Shown in pieces: positions 42,391-50,871 of a stretch of DNA of 50,871 bases (position 1 is the stretch's first letter; each line of letters begins with the position of its first letter). The stretch covers positions 1 to 50,871 of the forward strand of contig CALUPV010000012.1 in assembly GCA_944322745.1 (NCBI GenBank). Reading direction: 5' to 3'. The notes under the pieces were generated by a model that did no database searches, was not told the origin of the DNA, and was given only the letters and a program-made list of their open reading frames with translations. This DNA is from Candidatus Gastranaerophilales bacterium (GTDB lineage Bacteria; Cyanobacteriota; Vampirovibrionia; Gastranaerophilales; Gastranaerophilaceae). The position numbers and the translations under genes were made by a program.

Positions 42391-42420
42391 AATAGGAGGT
42401 TTAAAAACCTCCTATTTTAT
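42391..42420. terminator. Bidirectional terminator between the tagged gene and alaS
   Basis: AATAGGAGGTTT (42391-42402) pairs with AAACCTCCTATT (42405-42416) and ends in T-runs for both directions. Confidence 0.9.
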
Positions 42421-45035
42421 TATAAAGATTGTTTTATTTCCTTTTCTATTTTAGATAAGACAGATATCAGGTTCGATTTGTCTTTTCCTGCGCCTTGAGC
42501 GTATTGTGGTCTGCCTCCGCCTTTACCACCTGTTTGTGAAGCCAGTTTGTTTACAATTTGTCCTGCATTTATTCCTTTCTTTACAAACGAGTCGCTTACC
42601 TTAACAACATATGTTATTTTATCTTCATCAACAGATGCTAAAATGATTATGGATTCACCCAGTTTTGAAGCTAGAAGTTCACTTCCGAGTTTTATAAGGT
42701 TTGCGGGATATGCTTCCATTTGAGTGATAAATAATTTACCGCCATTGACGTCTTGAGCTTTTGAAACAAATGATTGGAATTTTGTTTTTGCTTGTTCTGC
42801 TTTTAAATTCTCAATTTCCAATTGAAGATTCTTATTATCAACAGCAAGTTTCATTATTCTTTCACCAAGTTCTGATACAGGACATTTAAAGGCTTGTGTC
42901 ATTTTATCTATGATATCAGATTTTTCACCTAAGAATTTTAATGCAGTATTTCCGCAAACGGCTTCAATTCTTCTTGTGCCTGCCGCAACTGCACTTTCTG
43001 ATACGATTTTTGTAAGTCTTATTTTTCCTGTTGAACTTACATGTGTACCACCGCATAGTTCTGAAGATATATTCCCAAATTTAACAACTCTTACGTTATC
43101 ATCATATTTTTCTCCGAACAAAGCCATGGCTCCTGATTTTTTTGCCATTTCTATATTCATGACTTCTGTATTTTGATTAATATCTTCATTTATCCAATTG
43201 TTGATAATATCTTCAACTTCCTGAACTTCTTCTTTTGTCATGGCTCTTGGGAAAGTGAAGTCAAAACGAGTTCTGTTCTCTTCAACAAAAGAACCTGCTT
43301 GGTGTACTTCATCACCTAATACTTTTCTTAATGCAGCTTGAATTAAATGTGCATTAGAGTGATGTATAGTTATTTCTTTTCTTCTTTTGGTATTGATAGA
43401 AGCTTTAACTGAATCTCCAACTTTTGCTTCTCCGTTAACCATTTGTACTCTGTGAACAAATAGTTTATTAACTTTAAAAGTATTTAAAACTTCAGCTTTA
43501 AAGTCTTTTCCTTCAATTATACCTGTATCACCGATTTGACCCCCTGATTCTGCATAAAACGGTGTTTTATCAAGCATAATATCTATAAAGTCACCTGCTT
43601 CTATAATTGCTATAATTTTTGCTTCTGCTTCTGTTTGATTGTAGCCTACAAAGTTAGTTGAACCAAATTTATTTTCTACATCAACATAAACTAAATCATC
43701 AGTAAGACTGATTTTGTGTGCTGCTGATTTTGCTTTTTCTTTTTGTTTTTGCATTTCTTCTTTATAACCGTCGGTATCAACGCTTACGCCTTTTTCAGCG
43801 GCTATTTCTATTGTTAATTCAAGCGGGAAACCGAATGTATCATATAGTTTAAATGCATTTTCTCCGTCAATTCTGTTTGAGTTTTGGATTAAATCTTCTA
43901 ATAATTTATAACCTCTGTCTAAAGTTATCTTAAATCTTTCTTCTTCTTGTTTTATTGTAGATTTAATTTTTTCAGCATTTTTCTCTAAATCAGGATATGT
44001 TTCTTTATATTGACTGATTACGGTATCTACTATTTCGCTTAAGAAAGGAAGTTCTAATCCTAGTAATTTACCATGTCTTAAAGCGCGGCGTAAAATCATT
44101 CTTAAAACATAGCTTCTTCCTTCATTACCGGGAGTTACGCCGTCGTTAATCATAAAAGTTACACATCTTGCGTGGTCTGTTATTATTCTTAAAGAAATAT
44201 CTGTTTTTGAATCTTTTTTATATGGTATTTTTGACATCTCGGAAACTTTATCCAAAATTGGTTTTAAAAGGTCTGTTTCAAAAGTTGAATCTTTGCCTTG
44301 TACAACCATTGCAATACGTTCCAGACCCATTCCGGTATCTACGTTTTTCTTTTCTAATGGAGTTTGGTTTCCTTCTTCGTCTTGGAATAATTCAGTGAAT
44401 ACTAAGTTCCAAATTTCAATCCAACGATCGCATTCACATGTTGCTATAGAACAATCATCGCTGCATTTTAAGTGTTCACCTAAATCGTAGTGAATTTCAC
44501 TACAAGGACCGCAAGAACCTGTAGCCCCGGGAGGACCCCAGAAATTGTCTTTTTTGCCTTTTCTTATTACACGTTCAGGTGCTACTCCAACATCTTTTGT
44601 CCATATATCATATGCTTCATCATCTGTTTCATATATAGTAATCCATAAACGTTTAGGATCTAATTTTAAGTAATTTGTTACAAAATCCCAACTCCAAGGA
44701 ATAACTTCTTTTTTGTAATAGTCACCAAAAGCAAAATTTCCAAGCATTTCAAAAAACGTATGATGTCTTGGGGTTCTTCCTACATTTTCTATATCTGAAT
44801 CTTTTCCGCCGGCTCTTGCACATTTTTGACAAGATACTGCTCTTGCAGGTTCAAATGGTGGCTTCTCTAAACCAAGATAATATGGTAAAAATTGCAACAT
44901 ACCTGCAGTTGTCAATAAAACTGTTGGATTATCCGGAACCAAGCTTGAACTTGGTACTTCTGTTGATTGATGTTTATCTCTGAAAAATTCAATAAATGCT
45001 TTTCTTATTTCATTCCCTGTTAATGGAGTTGTCAT
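42420..45035 (-). CDS. alaS: Alanyl-tRNA synthetase
   Basis: 871 residues, normal for AlaS. Class II catalytic part at the start (RKAFIEFFRDKHQ, TTAGMLQF, RTPRHHTFFEMLGNFAFGDY), tRNA-recognition helices, editing domain with HHSNAHLIQAA and the zinc-type CGGTH, and the C-terminal C-Ala domain ending GGKGGGRPQYAQG. AAAAAGGAA precedes ATG 45035. Monocistronic. Confidence 0.98.
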   Translation of the reverse strand: MTTPLTGNEIRKAFIEFFRDKHQSTEVPSSSLVPDNPTVLLTTAGMLQFLPYYLGLEKPPFEPARAVSCQKCARAGGKDSDIENVGRTPRHHTFFEMLGNFAFGDYYKKEVIPWSWDFVTNYLKLDPKRLWITIYETDDEAYDIWTKDVGVAPERVIRKGKKDNFWGPPGATGSCGPCSEIHYDLGEHLKCSDDCSIATCECDRWIEIWNLVFTELFQDEEGNQTPLEKKNVDTGMGLERIAMVVQGKDSTFETDLLKPILDKVSEMSKIPYKKDSKTDISLRIITDHARCVTFMINDGVTPGNEGRSYVLRMILRRALRHGKLLGLELPFLSEIVDTVISQYKETYPDLEKNAEKIKSTIKQEEERFKITLDRGYKLLEDLIQNSNRIDGENAFKLYDTFGFPLELTIEIAAEKGVSVDTDGYKEEMQKQKEKAKSAAHKISLTDDLVYVDVENKFGSTNFVGYNQTEAEAKIIAIIEAGDFIDIMLDKTPFYAESGGQIGDTGIIEGKDFKAEVLNTFKVNKLFVHRVQMVNGEAKVGDSVKASINTKRRKEITIHHSNAHLIQAALRKVLGDEVHQAGSFVEENRTRFDFTFPRAMTKEEVQEVEDIINNWINEDINQNTEVMNIEMAKKSGAMALFGEKYDDNVRVVKFGNISSELCGGTHVSSTGKIRLTKIVSESAVAAGTRRIEAVCGNTALKFLGEKSDIIDKMTQAFKCPVSELGERIMKLAVDNKNLQLEIENLKAEQAKTKFQSFVSKAQDVNGGKLFITQMEAYPANLIKLGSELLASKLGESIIILASVDEDKITYVVKVSDSFVKKGINAGQIVNKLASQTGGKGGGRPQYAQGAGKDKSNLISVLSKIEKEIKQSL

Positions 45036-45125
45036 TTTATATTCCTTTTTTATTCTTTATAGGAATATTTTACAACAAACAATTACAGCGTGATTAAATA
45101 ATCTGGAATAAAACCATTTAAGTGT

Positions 45126-45155
45126 AAAAAAGGCTTACTTTATGTAAGCCTTTTT
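45126..45155. terminator. Terminator downstream of the ribbon-helix-helix gene
   Basis: AAAAAAGGCTTAC (45126-45138) pairs with GTAAGCC (45144-45150) plus TTTTT. It is symmetric and faces the minus-strand gene ending at 45205, while also insulating alaS upstream. Confidence 0.8.
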
Positions 45156-45204
45156 ATGTTCCCCAATTCTTTTCCCTAGTCTGTAGTACGCTCTTTAGTC
45201 AATT

Positions 45205-45393
45205 CTAATCCAGCAAAGTTTCTAATAAATTTGCGTTCTTTATTGCCAGTGCATTTTCCTTAACTTTTTGTTTATGTATATATGTTCTTAAAGCTTCACG
45301 AATCAATTCACTTCTTGTACGATTTTCACCTTCGGCAACTTCATCAATTCTTGTTAAAAACTCTTCGGGCATTGAAATTAAAACTCTAGCCAT
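45205..45393 (-). CDS. Ribbon-helix-helix (CopG/MazE-like) regulator
   Basis: 62 residues. ARVLISMPEEFLTRIDEVAE provides the DNA-binding strand and first helix; RTRSELIREALRTYI is the second helix. Such proteins are CopG-type repressors or MazE-type antitoxins. AGAGGAAT precedes ATG 45393. No toxin gene is adjacent on either side, so it may be an orphan antitoxin or an independent repressor. Confidence 0.88.
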   Translation of the reverse strand: MARVLISMPEEFLTRIDEVAEGENRTRSELIREALRTYIHKQKVKENALAIKNANLLETLLD

Positions 45394-45475
45394 TTTATAT
45401 TCCTCTTATTTATTGCTCTCGTACTTATATAAAAACAATTCAGAAATAAAAATTGCATATTTTGTATATAAAAAA

Positions 45476-45505
45476 GAAAAACCCTATATATTGCAAGGGT
45501 TTTTC
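45476..45505 (-). terminator. Terminator of the HExxH protein gene
   Basis: GAAAAACCCT (45476-45485) and AGGGTTTTTC (45496-45505) are exact complements around a 10-nt loop. Confidence 0.85.
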
Positions 45506-45525
45506 ATGTTTACATTTGTTTACAA

Positions 45526-46233
45526 TTATAAATCTTCGTCTTCAAATCCGGGAGAACGTGTGGGTAATTTTTTGTATCCGGGGTTGGTGTATACTGCTTT
45601 CTTTATGTATTTGTTAGTATAATCACCTTTTTCAAATAATTTCATTAGCATATTTTCTCTTGTTACCAAAGAAGAAACGCTATTTCTTGCGGACGGATTT
45701 TTTTCTGTAAGTTTCATCCAAGTTGCAGCTTCCAGAGTCCAAGCATAAGTTTCTTCATTTAATGATGCAAATTCATCTTGATGAATAGCTTCGTGGGCTA
45801 ATAATGCGGCAATTGCTTCAGGTGGGGCATTGCGGTGTTTTTCATTAATGTAAATATATAATCTGCCTTTTTTCTTCCAGCCTAAGGCATCAAAAGATGC
45901 ATATTCAGGATTTATTTCCGAAATATTCTTGAATTCAATTTTAACCGGTTTTTCTGTTAAATTATTACCCATTAGCGCATTGTATGAGTATTTTGATATA
46001 TTTACTGTTTGCATTAATTCCATTGCTTGCATGACTGCCCCGTCTTTAGTAACCTTTTTATATTTTTTTGCGTGGGCATCAGTATCGAATTCCGGTTTGT
46101 TAACACTCATACCATCGGCAATTTGAGCTTCTCTTAGTCGATTTTCATCTATACCTGCAGTATTCTCCGCAAATGAAAAAGATTGTACTAATATTGTAAA
46201 TATAAATGAATAGAATATTATTTTATTTTTCAT
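45526..46233 (-). CDS. Exported HExxH putative zinc peptidase
   Basis: 235 residues. Signal peptide 1-22 (FSFA-EN). HEAIH at 147-151, followed by E160/E161 in LNEETYAW, fits a gluzincin/zincin site with glutamate as third ligand. The strand RLYIYINEKHRN precedes it, as the edge strand does in zincins. The C-terminal ~40 residues are polar. AGGGGAT precedes ATG 46233. It probably acts in the periplasm; substrates are unknown. Monocistronic. Confidence 0.75.
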   Translation of the reverse strand: MKNKIIFYSFIFTILVQSFSFAENTAGIDENRLREAQIADGMSVNKPEFDTDAHAKKYKKVTKDGAVMQAMELMQTVNISKYSYNALMGNNLTEKPVKIEFKNISEINPEYASFDALGWKKKGRLYIYINEKHRNAPPEAIAALLAHEAIHQDEFASLNEETYAWTLEAATWMKLTEKNPSARNSVSSLVTRENMLMKLFEKGDYTNKYIKKAVYTNPGYKKLPTRSPGFEDEDL

Positions 46234-46510
46234 GTATCCCCTATCTTTTTTCGCTATATTAATAATATTATGTCTTATTTAATTTTTAAGGACAAATTTT
46301 TTTAAGGCAAATTTTATTAATTATATAAAATTTCTTATGAATAAAAGCTTTTGTCATCTTTGTAAATTTAGATGAAGTTTATTTGGTTATAAAAGTATAC
46401 ATATTTTTTATATTTATTTGAAATCATGTCTGATTTAGTATATTCTTTTTATGTAGATTATGGGTTAACGACGTATTTTAATAAGCCTTGAGAGAAGAAA
46501 AGAGAAAAAA

Positions 46511-47626
46511 ATGGAACAATTTCTCAATGATAATATGTATGTGATAGACTTAGGTGAACTTAATACTGCGCCTGAGATTATATTTGAGCTAAGTTCTATT
46601 CTTGATAAAGATGAAGTTAAAAATAAAAGAATTTGTTTAAAACTTGGAAATGTAGACTTAAATCAAGCACAGCTCTTAAGTATAAAATCTTTAATTACAG
46701 GTATTGATTCTACATTATCTTGTGTTGATACCAAATCTGTTGAAACAGAGAAAGTTGCTTTATCTTTAGGAATAATAGTTTCGAATATTTCAGCAGAAAA
46801 TTCTATGGAAGTAGCACCTACAATGCCTTATAAAATGGCTGAAGAATTAAAAGAAGATATTACTAATACAGAAACGGAAGAGAATGAAGATATTGTTGAA
46901 GAATCTGATATAAGTGAAGAAAATTTAAATGATGTAATTGTTGAAGATAACGAAAATTTGACATCTGAAAAAATTGAAGGTGCTTCCGAAAATAAAGAAG
47001 ACAATGAATTTATACAGCAAAATTCCCAGATAGAAAAAGAAGTTTTAAGCGAAGAACCCAAAGAAACGATTAATTCTGTAATAGATAATAAAATTATTAC
47101 TGAAGCAACAAAAGAAGAAATACAGGATGAGTTGGACGTAATTTTTGGTTCAACTCCATCTCAAACTGTATTTTATGATATGGAAAATCCATCGGAAGTT
47201 TATGAAGAACGCGAAGAATTAACAGATATTATTGTTCCTGAACAAGAATATACAAAGGAGGATATAGAACTTGAGTCATTTCCGACAAAGTATATAAAAC
47301 AGACAATTCGTTCAGGTCAAGTTATTAATTATGAAGGTAATATAGTTATAATTGGAGATTGCCACCCCGGGTGTGAGGTAACTGCATTCGGTGATATTAC
47401 TGTATGGGGTATTTTGAGCGGAATTGCACATGCTGGTGCAGGTGGTAATCAAAAAGCGAGAGTTCGTGCATTAAAAATGAATGCGATACAATTAAGAATC
47501 GCAAATTGTTATTCAAGAAGACCGGATTCTTTGAATACAGTATATGTAGAAAAAACAAATTCTTTTACACCGGAAGAAGCAAGAATTGTAAATGGTGAAA
47601 TAGTAGTATTTAAGATGAATGATTAA
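46511..47626 (+). CDS. minC: Septum-site-determining protein MinC with long acidic linker
   Basis: MinC blocks FtsZ assembly away from midcell. The C-terminal beta-helix domain (~262-365: TIRSGQVINYEGNIVIIGDC, then HPGCEVTAFGDITVWG, GIAHAGAGG) is clear and the N-terminal ~95 residues fit the FtsZ-binding domain. Between them lies an acidic linker of about 165 residues (~96-258), making 371 residues instead of the usual ~220-270. A promoter-like TTGAAA ... TATATT is at 46418-46444. AGAGAAAAGAG precedes ATG 46511. minD follows 12 nt later. Confidence 0.93.
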   Translation: MEQFLNDNMYVIDLGELNTAPEIIFELSSILDKDEVKNKRICLKLGNVDLNQAQLLSIKSLITGIDSTLSCVDTKSVETEKVALSLGIIVSNISAENSMEVAPTMPYKMAEELKEDITNTETEENEDIVEESDISEENLNDVIVEDNENLTSEKIEGASENKEDNEFIQQNSQIEKEVLSEEPKETINSVIDNKIITEATKEEIQDELDVIFGSTPSQTVFYDMENPSEVYEEREELTDIIVPEQEYTKEDIELESFPTKYIKQTIRSGQVINYEGNIVIIGDCHPGCEVTAFGDITVWGILSGIAHAGAGGNQKARVRALKMNAIQLRIANCYSRRPDSLNTVYVEKTNSFTPEEARIVNGEIVVFKMND

Positions 47627-47638
47627 GGAGCAGATTAA

Positions 47639-48457
47639 ATGGCAGGGAGAGTTATAGTAATCACATCCGGTAAAGGCGGGGTAGGGAAAACTACAACAAG
47701 CGCAAATATCGGTACTGCACTTGCTAAAAACGGACATAGTGTTGTTCTTGTAGATACAGATATCGGTCTTAGAAATTTGGATTTATTATTAGGGCTTGAA
47801 AATAGGATAGTATATACACTGGTTGATGTTGTAGAAGAACGTTGCAAGCTAAAACAGGCTTTAGTAAAAGATAAAAAAAATCCAAATTTATGTTTGTTAG
47901 CAGCAGCTCAAACAAGAGATAAATCTTCTGTGAGTGCGGAACAATTAAAGAAGATAACCGAAAAATTAAAAAAAGATTATGATTATATTTTAATTGATTG
48001 TCCGGCAGGAATAGAACAGGGTTTTCAAACTGCTATCGCCGGAGCTACTGAAGCGATTGTTGTTACGACTCCTGAAATGTCTGCGGTTAGAGATGCTGAT
48101 AGAATTATTGGTCTTTTAGAAGCTGCTGACGGGATAGAAAGTTATAAGCTTTTATTGAATCGTGTAAGACCTAATATGATTAAGTCTAAAGATATGATGA
48201 GTGTAGAAGATGTTGAAAATATTCTTTCTTGCCAGAAAATTGGTGTAATACCTGAAGATACAGGTATTATTACTTCGACAAATAGAGGTGAACCTATTGT
48301 TAATAATGAGAAGTCTCTTGCCGGTAAAGCATATATTAATGTAGCAAGAAGAATAGATGGTGAAGATGTTCCTTTCTTAGATATAGATGAGCCGAAAGAT
48401 ATAGTTGGAAAATTAAAAAAGTTTCTTTCAGGCTTGAAGAAACAGGGAAAGGAGTAG
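47639..48457 (+). CDS. minD: Septum-site-determining ATPase MinD
   Basis: 272 residues. Deviant Walker A SGKGGVGKTT near the start, VLVDTDIGLRNLDLLLGLEN, and DYILIDCPAGIEQGF as Walker B region. The C-terminus (VGKLKKFLSGLKKQGKE) is the amphipathic membrane-targeting helix. MinD recruits MinC to the membrane and is released by MinE. AAGGAG precedes ATG 47639. Confidence 0.97.
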   Translation: MAGRVIVITSGKGGVGKTTTSANIGTALAKNGHSVVLVDTDIGLRNLDLLLGLENRIVYTLVDVVEERCKLKQALVKDKKNPNLCLLAAAQTRDKSSVSAEQLKKITEKLKKDYDYILIDCPAGIEQGFQTAIAGATEAIVVTTPEMSAVRDADRIIGLLEAADGIESYKLLLNRVRPNMIKSKDMMSVEDVENILSCQKIGVIPEDTGIITSTNRGEPIVNNEKSLAGKAYINVARRIDGEDVPFLDIDEPKDIVGKLKKFLSGLKKQGKE

Positions 48458-48460
48458 AAA

Positions 48461-48940
48461 ATGAAAACACTTTTTTCTGATATTTACAATAAAATAATGG
48501 AATTATTTCAGATAGAACGTTCTGAAAATACCAGTGAATGTGCTGCAAATAGACTTCAAGTTATTTTAATGCATGATAGAACAAAGCTAGATCCTCTTAT
48601 TATGAATAAAATGAGAGAAGAATTGATTGATGTTTTTTCAAAGTATGTTGTTATAGATAAGGAAGAACTTGAAATCGGTTTGAAACAAGAAGGTGATGCT
48701 GCTGCTTTAATGTTAAATATTCCAATTATCCGTGCTAAAACAGAAGAAGAACTTGAAGAATTAAGGAAGAAACTTCAAGAAGAAGAAGAAAAGGTTTTAG
48801 ATGACGATGAAGAAGATGATGATGAAGTAACTGAATCGGAAATAGTAGAGGGTGAAGTGACTGAAGTTATAGAGGAAACAGCGGTAGAATCACCTTCAGT
48901 AGAAGATATAATTGTTGAAGAAGATGATATAAAAGAATAA
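48461..48940 (+). CDS. minE: Cell-division topological factor MinE with acidic tail
   Basis: 159 residues against the usual ~80-95. Residues 1-95 are normal MinE: amphipathic start, RLQVILMHDR (MinD-contact strand), then VFSKYVVIDKEELEIGL and the end of the dimer domain. From ~95 a coiled-coil-like EELEELRKKLQEEEE leads into an almost wholly acidic tail to the end. minD is 3 nt upstream. The tail echoes the acidic linker in MinC. Confidence 0.93.
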   Translation: MKTLFSDIYNKIMELFQIERSENTSECAANRLQVILMHDRTKLDPLIMNKMREELIDVFSKYVVIDKEELEIGLKQEGDAAALMLNIPIIRAKTEEELEELRKKLQEEEEKVLDDDEEDDDEVTESEIVEGEVTEVIEETAVESPSVEDIIVEEDDIKE

Positions 48941-48958
48941 TAGTCTTCTATGTTTTTT

Positions 48959-48988
48959 AAAAAAGAGGGATTAATATCCCTCTTTTTT
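48959..48988. terminator. Bidirectional terminator after minE
   Basis: AAAAAAGAGGGAT (48959-48971) and ATCCCTCTTTTTT (48976-48988) are exact complements around TAAT. The stop of the convergent small gene (48971-48973) is inside the hairpin. Confidence 0.9.
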
Positions 48989-49174
48989 AATTTCTCTTAA
49001 TAAAATATCTTGAGAATTTATATTATTCATTATTGGAATTGTTTTATTCGTATTTATTTCCTCTTTTGTTTTATTTATTGGACTTTTTTGCGTATTTAAT
49101 GCCATTTTTACATCACCAATAATTGCAATTACTAGTAATATACTAACAAAAATGTTCCAGATGATTTTTTTCAT
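48971..49174 (-). CDS. Small unknown membrane-anchored protein
   Basis: 67 residues. A hydrophobic N-terminal helix (~4-22, IIWNIFVSILLVIAIIG) is followed by a polar lysine/asparagine-rich part, consistent with a signal anchor. AAAAGGTC precedes ATG 49174, which supports translation. Its stop lies inside the minE terminator. It follows the 49236 gene by 61 nt on the same strand. No family recognised. Confidence 0.55.
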   Translation of the reverse strand: MKKIIWNIFVSILLVIAIIGDVKMALNTQKSPINKTKEEINTNKTIPIMNNINSQDILLREIKKEGY

Positions 49175-49235
49175 AAATGACCTTTTATTATTTGACTAAC
49201 AAAATTATATCATTTTGTATGCTTTCTGTAAAAAG

Positions 49236-50531
49236 TTAATTGTTAATATATTGTCTGATGTATTCTTCTGGAGAGATAGAATTTTGTTTTATTTCTCCTG
49301 TTTCTTCGTTTCTAATTATTTTAAAATAATCTATTATTAGGTCTCTTTGTTTTTGTAGATATCTTGAATAATCTTCTTTTGTTTCGATAGGAAGACTTTC
49401 TGTTGCATCTTTAACAAGTGGAGCTAATTCAAGAAGTAATTCTGCTGCTTTTTCATCAAAATTACCAGTTATTGGATTGAAAATTTGAACAAGAGCTGTT
49501 TCAAAGTCATTATTTGTATCATCGACTTCCAATACTGATGATAATTTAACAATTACATCTGTAATTTCGTTTTGTTTATTGGAATCCATCGCAGAAAATA
49601 TGTTTATTATGTCACTTCTATGTTTCACAAGTTTATCCGGTATAAAAGAGTTAGAATTTTTAATTAATTCAATAAGTGCTTGAGCAAAACCAATATTAAA
49701 TTTTCCGGTTTTATCTTTTGAATGTTGAATAATATCAGATGTTAAATCTTCTTCAATATCAATTACGCCATAATTTCTTTTTATATCTTCAAGTTTTATT
49801 GCAATTTGTATTTTTTGTTCAATATTGCTGAAATCGTATCCTTCTTGAGTTTCGCAAATTTCGAAAACGCAGGATGTTCTTTGCATTGCTTTGTCAAATC
49901 TACTTTGAGGTGCTTGATTGTATTGGGACAGGAATTTTTTTGCAAAATTTTGTCTAAGTTTATCGTCTTTTATTCCATTGAAAAATGAATAAATAAAATT
50001 ATCAGAAGGTTCAGATAAAGAAGATAGTATAGAATTTCTCAAATCATCTTGTGGATTCAGATAAGAAACATTGTTTACTGGCGTTCTTGGACTTTCACCT
50101 TTTGCAACAGCTTCGAGAAATTGCTTTTCTTTATTTTCTTGAGTTGTTATTTCTTGCAAAATAATTTTATATATCGATAAAAATTTTTGAATTGAATCTT
50201 TATCTAATTCACCATCATTCTGGGTAAGAAATTTTTCAATTATACTTTCATTAAGAGTAATTGGAACTTTTTCTCCTGAATCTATAGTGAGTATACTTAT
50301 AATTTTGATTGAGCAACCTTTGTTATTCTTTAATATTAAATAAGTTGGCTGTTCCGGAATTTCATGAGATTGTCCAAATGATATATTATTGTATGATTGG
50401 TAAAAATATGGATTACAAATAGCTGGTGTACTATTTTTAATAATATCCTGATTATTATGGGAAGAGTTATCTTTATGATGTATTTGGGTAAAACTATTTC
50501 GTAAAGAAATTAAATTATTAGAAATATTCAT
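49236..50531 (-). CDS. Unknown large protein with internal NNISFGQ tag
   Basis: 431 residues. A disordered N-terminal ~50 residues leads to NNISFGQ, which recalls the VSFG tag of two smaller unknown genes here. A helical body follows (EKFLTQNDGELDKDSIQKFL, then FAKKFLSQYNQAP), ending ISPEEYIRQYINN. No signal peptide or membrane helix. TTAGGAG lies before ATG 50531. Its length and helical repeats suggest a scaffold or an effector-like role, but nothing specific is recognisable. Confidence 0.6.
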   Translation of the reverse strand: MNISNNLISLRNSFTQIHHKDNSSHNNQDIIKNSTPAICNPYFYQSYNNISFGQSHEIPEQPTYLILKNNKGCSIKIISILTIDSGEKVPITLNESIIEKFLTQNDGELDKDSIQKFLSIYKIILQEITTQENKEKQFLEAVAKGESPRTPVNNVSYLNPQDDLRNSILSSLSEPSDNFIYSFFNGIKDDKLRQNFAKKFLSQYNQAPQSRFDKAMQRTSCVFEICETQEGYDFSNIEQKIQIAIKLEDIKRNYGVIDIEEDLTSDIIQHSKDKTGKFNIGFAQALIELIKNSNSFIPDKLVKHRSDIINIFSAMDSNKQNEITDVIVKLSSVLEVDDTNNDFETALVQIFNPITGNFDEKAAELLLELAPLVKDATESLPIETKEDYSRYLQKQRDLIIDYFKIIRNEETGEIKQNSISPEEYIRQYINN

Positions 50532-50648
50532 TTTTATGTCTCCTAAGTTTTTCTTTTATAAAAGGAGTGAAAAGATTATATTGCTGAAACTTAGTCTAAT
50601 ATTAAAAAAAAATTAATTTCCCCTAGGGTTGATTTTTTGTTTTCAGCA

Positions 50649-50654
50649 TATAAT
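50649..50654 (+). promoter_or_regulatory. -10 element of the initiator tRNA
   Basis: TATAAT ends 13 nt before the mature tRNA start. The best -35 (TTGATT, 50629-50634) is only 14 nt away, so the exact pairing is unsure. Confidence 0.5.
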
Positions 50655-50667
50655 AATAAATATGTAG

Positions 50668-50744
<77 letters not shown>

Positions 50745-50752
50745 TTTGAAAT

Positions 50753-50786
50753 AAAGGGTTTCAGACATTTGACTGAAGCCTTTTTT
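50753..50786 (+). terminator. Terminator of tRNA-fMet
   Basis: AAAGGGTTTCAG pairs with CTGAAGCC (G-T pairs allowed) and is followed by TTTTTT, 8 nt after the tRNA. Confidence 0.75.
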
Positions 50787-50802
50787 AATGCAATAATGAG
50801 CA

Positions 50803-50822
50803 AAAGTTGCAAAAAAGTTGCA
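50803..50822 (+). repeat. Tandem AAAGTTGCA, 11-bp period
   Basis: AAAGTTGCA occurs at 50803-50811 and again at 50814-50822, just past the tRNA terminator. The spacing is about one DNA turn. The sequence runs off the window, so its role is unknown. Confidence 0.4.
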
Positions 50823-50871
50823 TTTTTAATTTTTTAATGCATTTAAACATTAATTTTTTGTTTATTTTTTT

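Overview
The window is about 30% G+C, gene-dense and almost entirely chromosomal housekeeping. Several features point to an anaerobic, Gram-negative-type bacterium of the non-photosynthetic cyanobacterial branch (Vampirovibrionia/Melainabacteria, probably a gut Gastranaerophilales). These are a TonB-ExbB-ExbD energiser, MinCDE, a cyanobacterial/Firmicute-style ClpC, a MurE with the meso-diaminopimelate motif, ThyX instead of ThyA, a clostridial-type reverse rubrerythrin, many TTG/GTG starts, and small unknown proteins that begin with an M-S-[IV]-N-x-V-S-F-G tag. The assignment is inferred from gene content; no marker gene was searched.

Layout. 1-2100 is the accessory edge: a G+C-richer stretch with structured repeats, an autoinhibited Fic protein behind two tandem palindromes, and two direct copies of a hairpin repeat flanking that module. 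2276-8450 holds mscL, prmC, a reverse rubrerythrin, tRNA-Glu, a degenerate ThiE-like protein, an ECF sigma/anti-sigma pair, a glyoxalase and lipA. 8637-12618 is clpC with two TPR proteins. 12926-18813 has an XRE regulator, tlyA-tatD, hemW, rimI-bioY and yggT. 18825-22653 has mtnP, a pilin-like protein, rpmE, thyX and prfA. 23530-30858 is a reduced division/cell-wall cluster (rsmH, ftsL, ftsI, murE) continuing into gpsA and a TPR-GT41 glycosyltransferase. 31311-38563 is an envelope region: a class A PBP, bioD, two related exported proteins, then tonB-exbB-exbD-exbD. 38570-41889 has an ispF/HAD/NUDIX operon diverging from an unknown gene pair. 42420-50744 has alaS, a lone ribbon-helix-helix protein, an exported HExxH protein, minCDE, an unknown tagged protein and the initiator tRNA.

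How the genes work together. The strongest functional blocks are septum placement and synthesis (MinCDE; FtsL, FtsI, MurE, PBP1A), energised outer-membrane transport (TonB/ExbB/two ExbD), translation (PrmC, PrfA, RsmH, AlaS, L31, two tRNAs) and cofactors (LipA, BioD, BioY, HemW).

The most unusual observations are three. First, an overlapping gene pair at 40463-41889 contains an ASKHA ATPase that keeps both cluster cysteines of 2-hydroxyacyl-CoA dehydratase activators, next to a cysteine-rich partner I do not recognise. Second, four promoters place TATAAT exactly 6 nt before the ATG with no ribosome-binding site, which suggests leaderless mRNAs. Third, the Fic gene lies behind a four-half-site operator.
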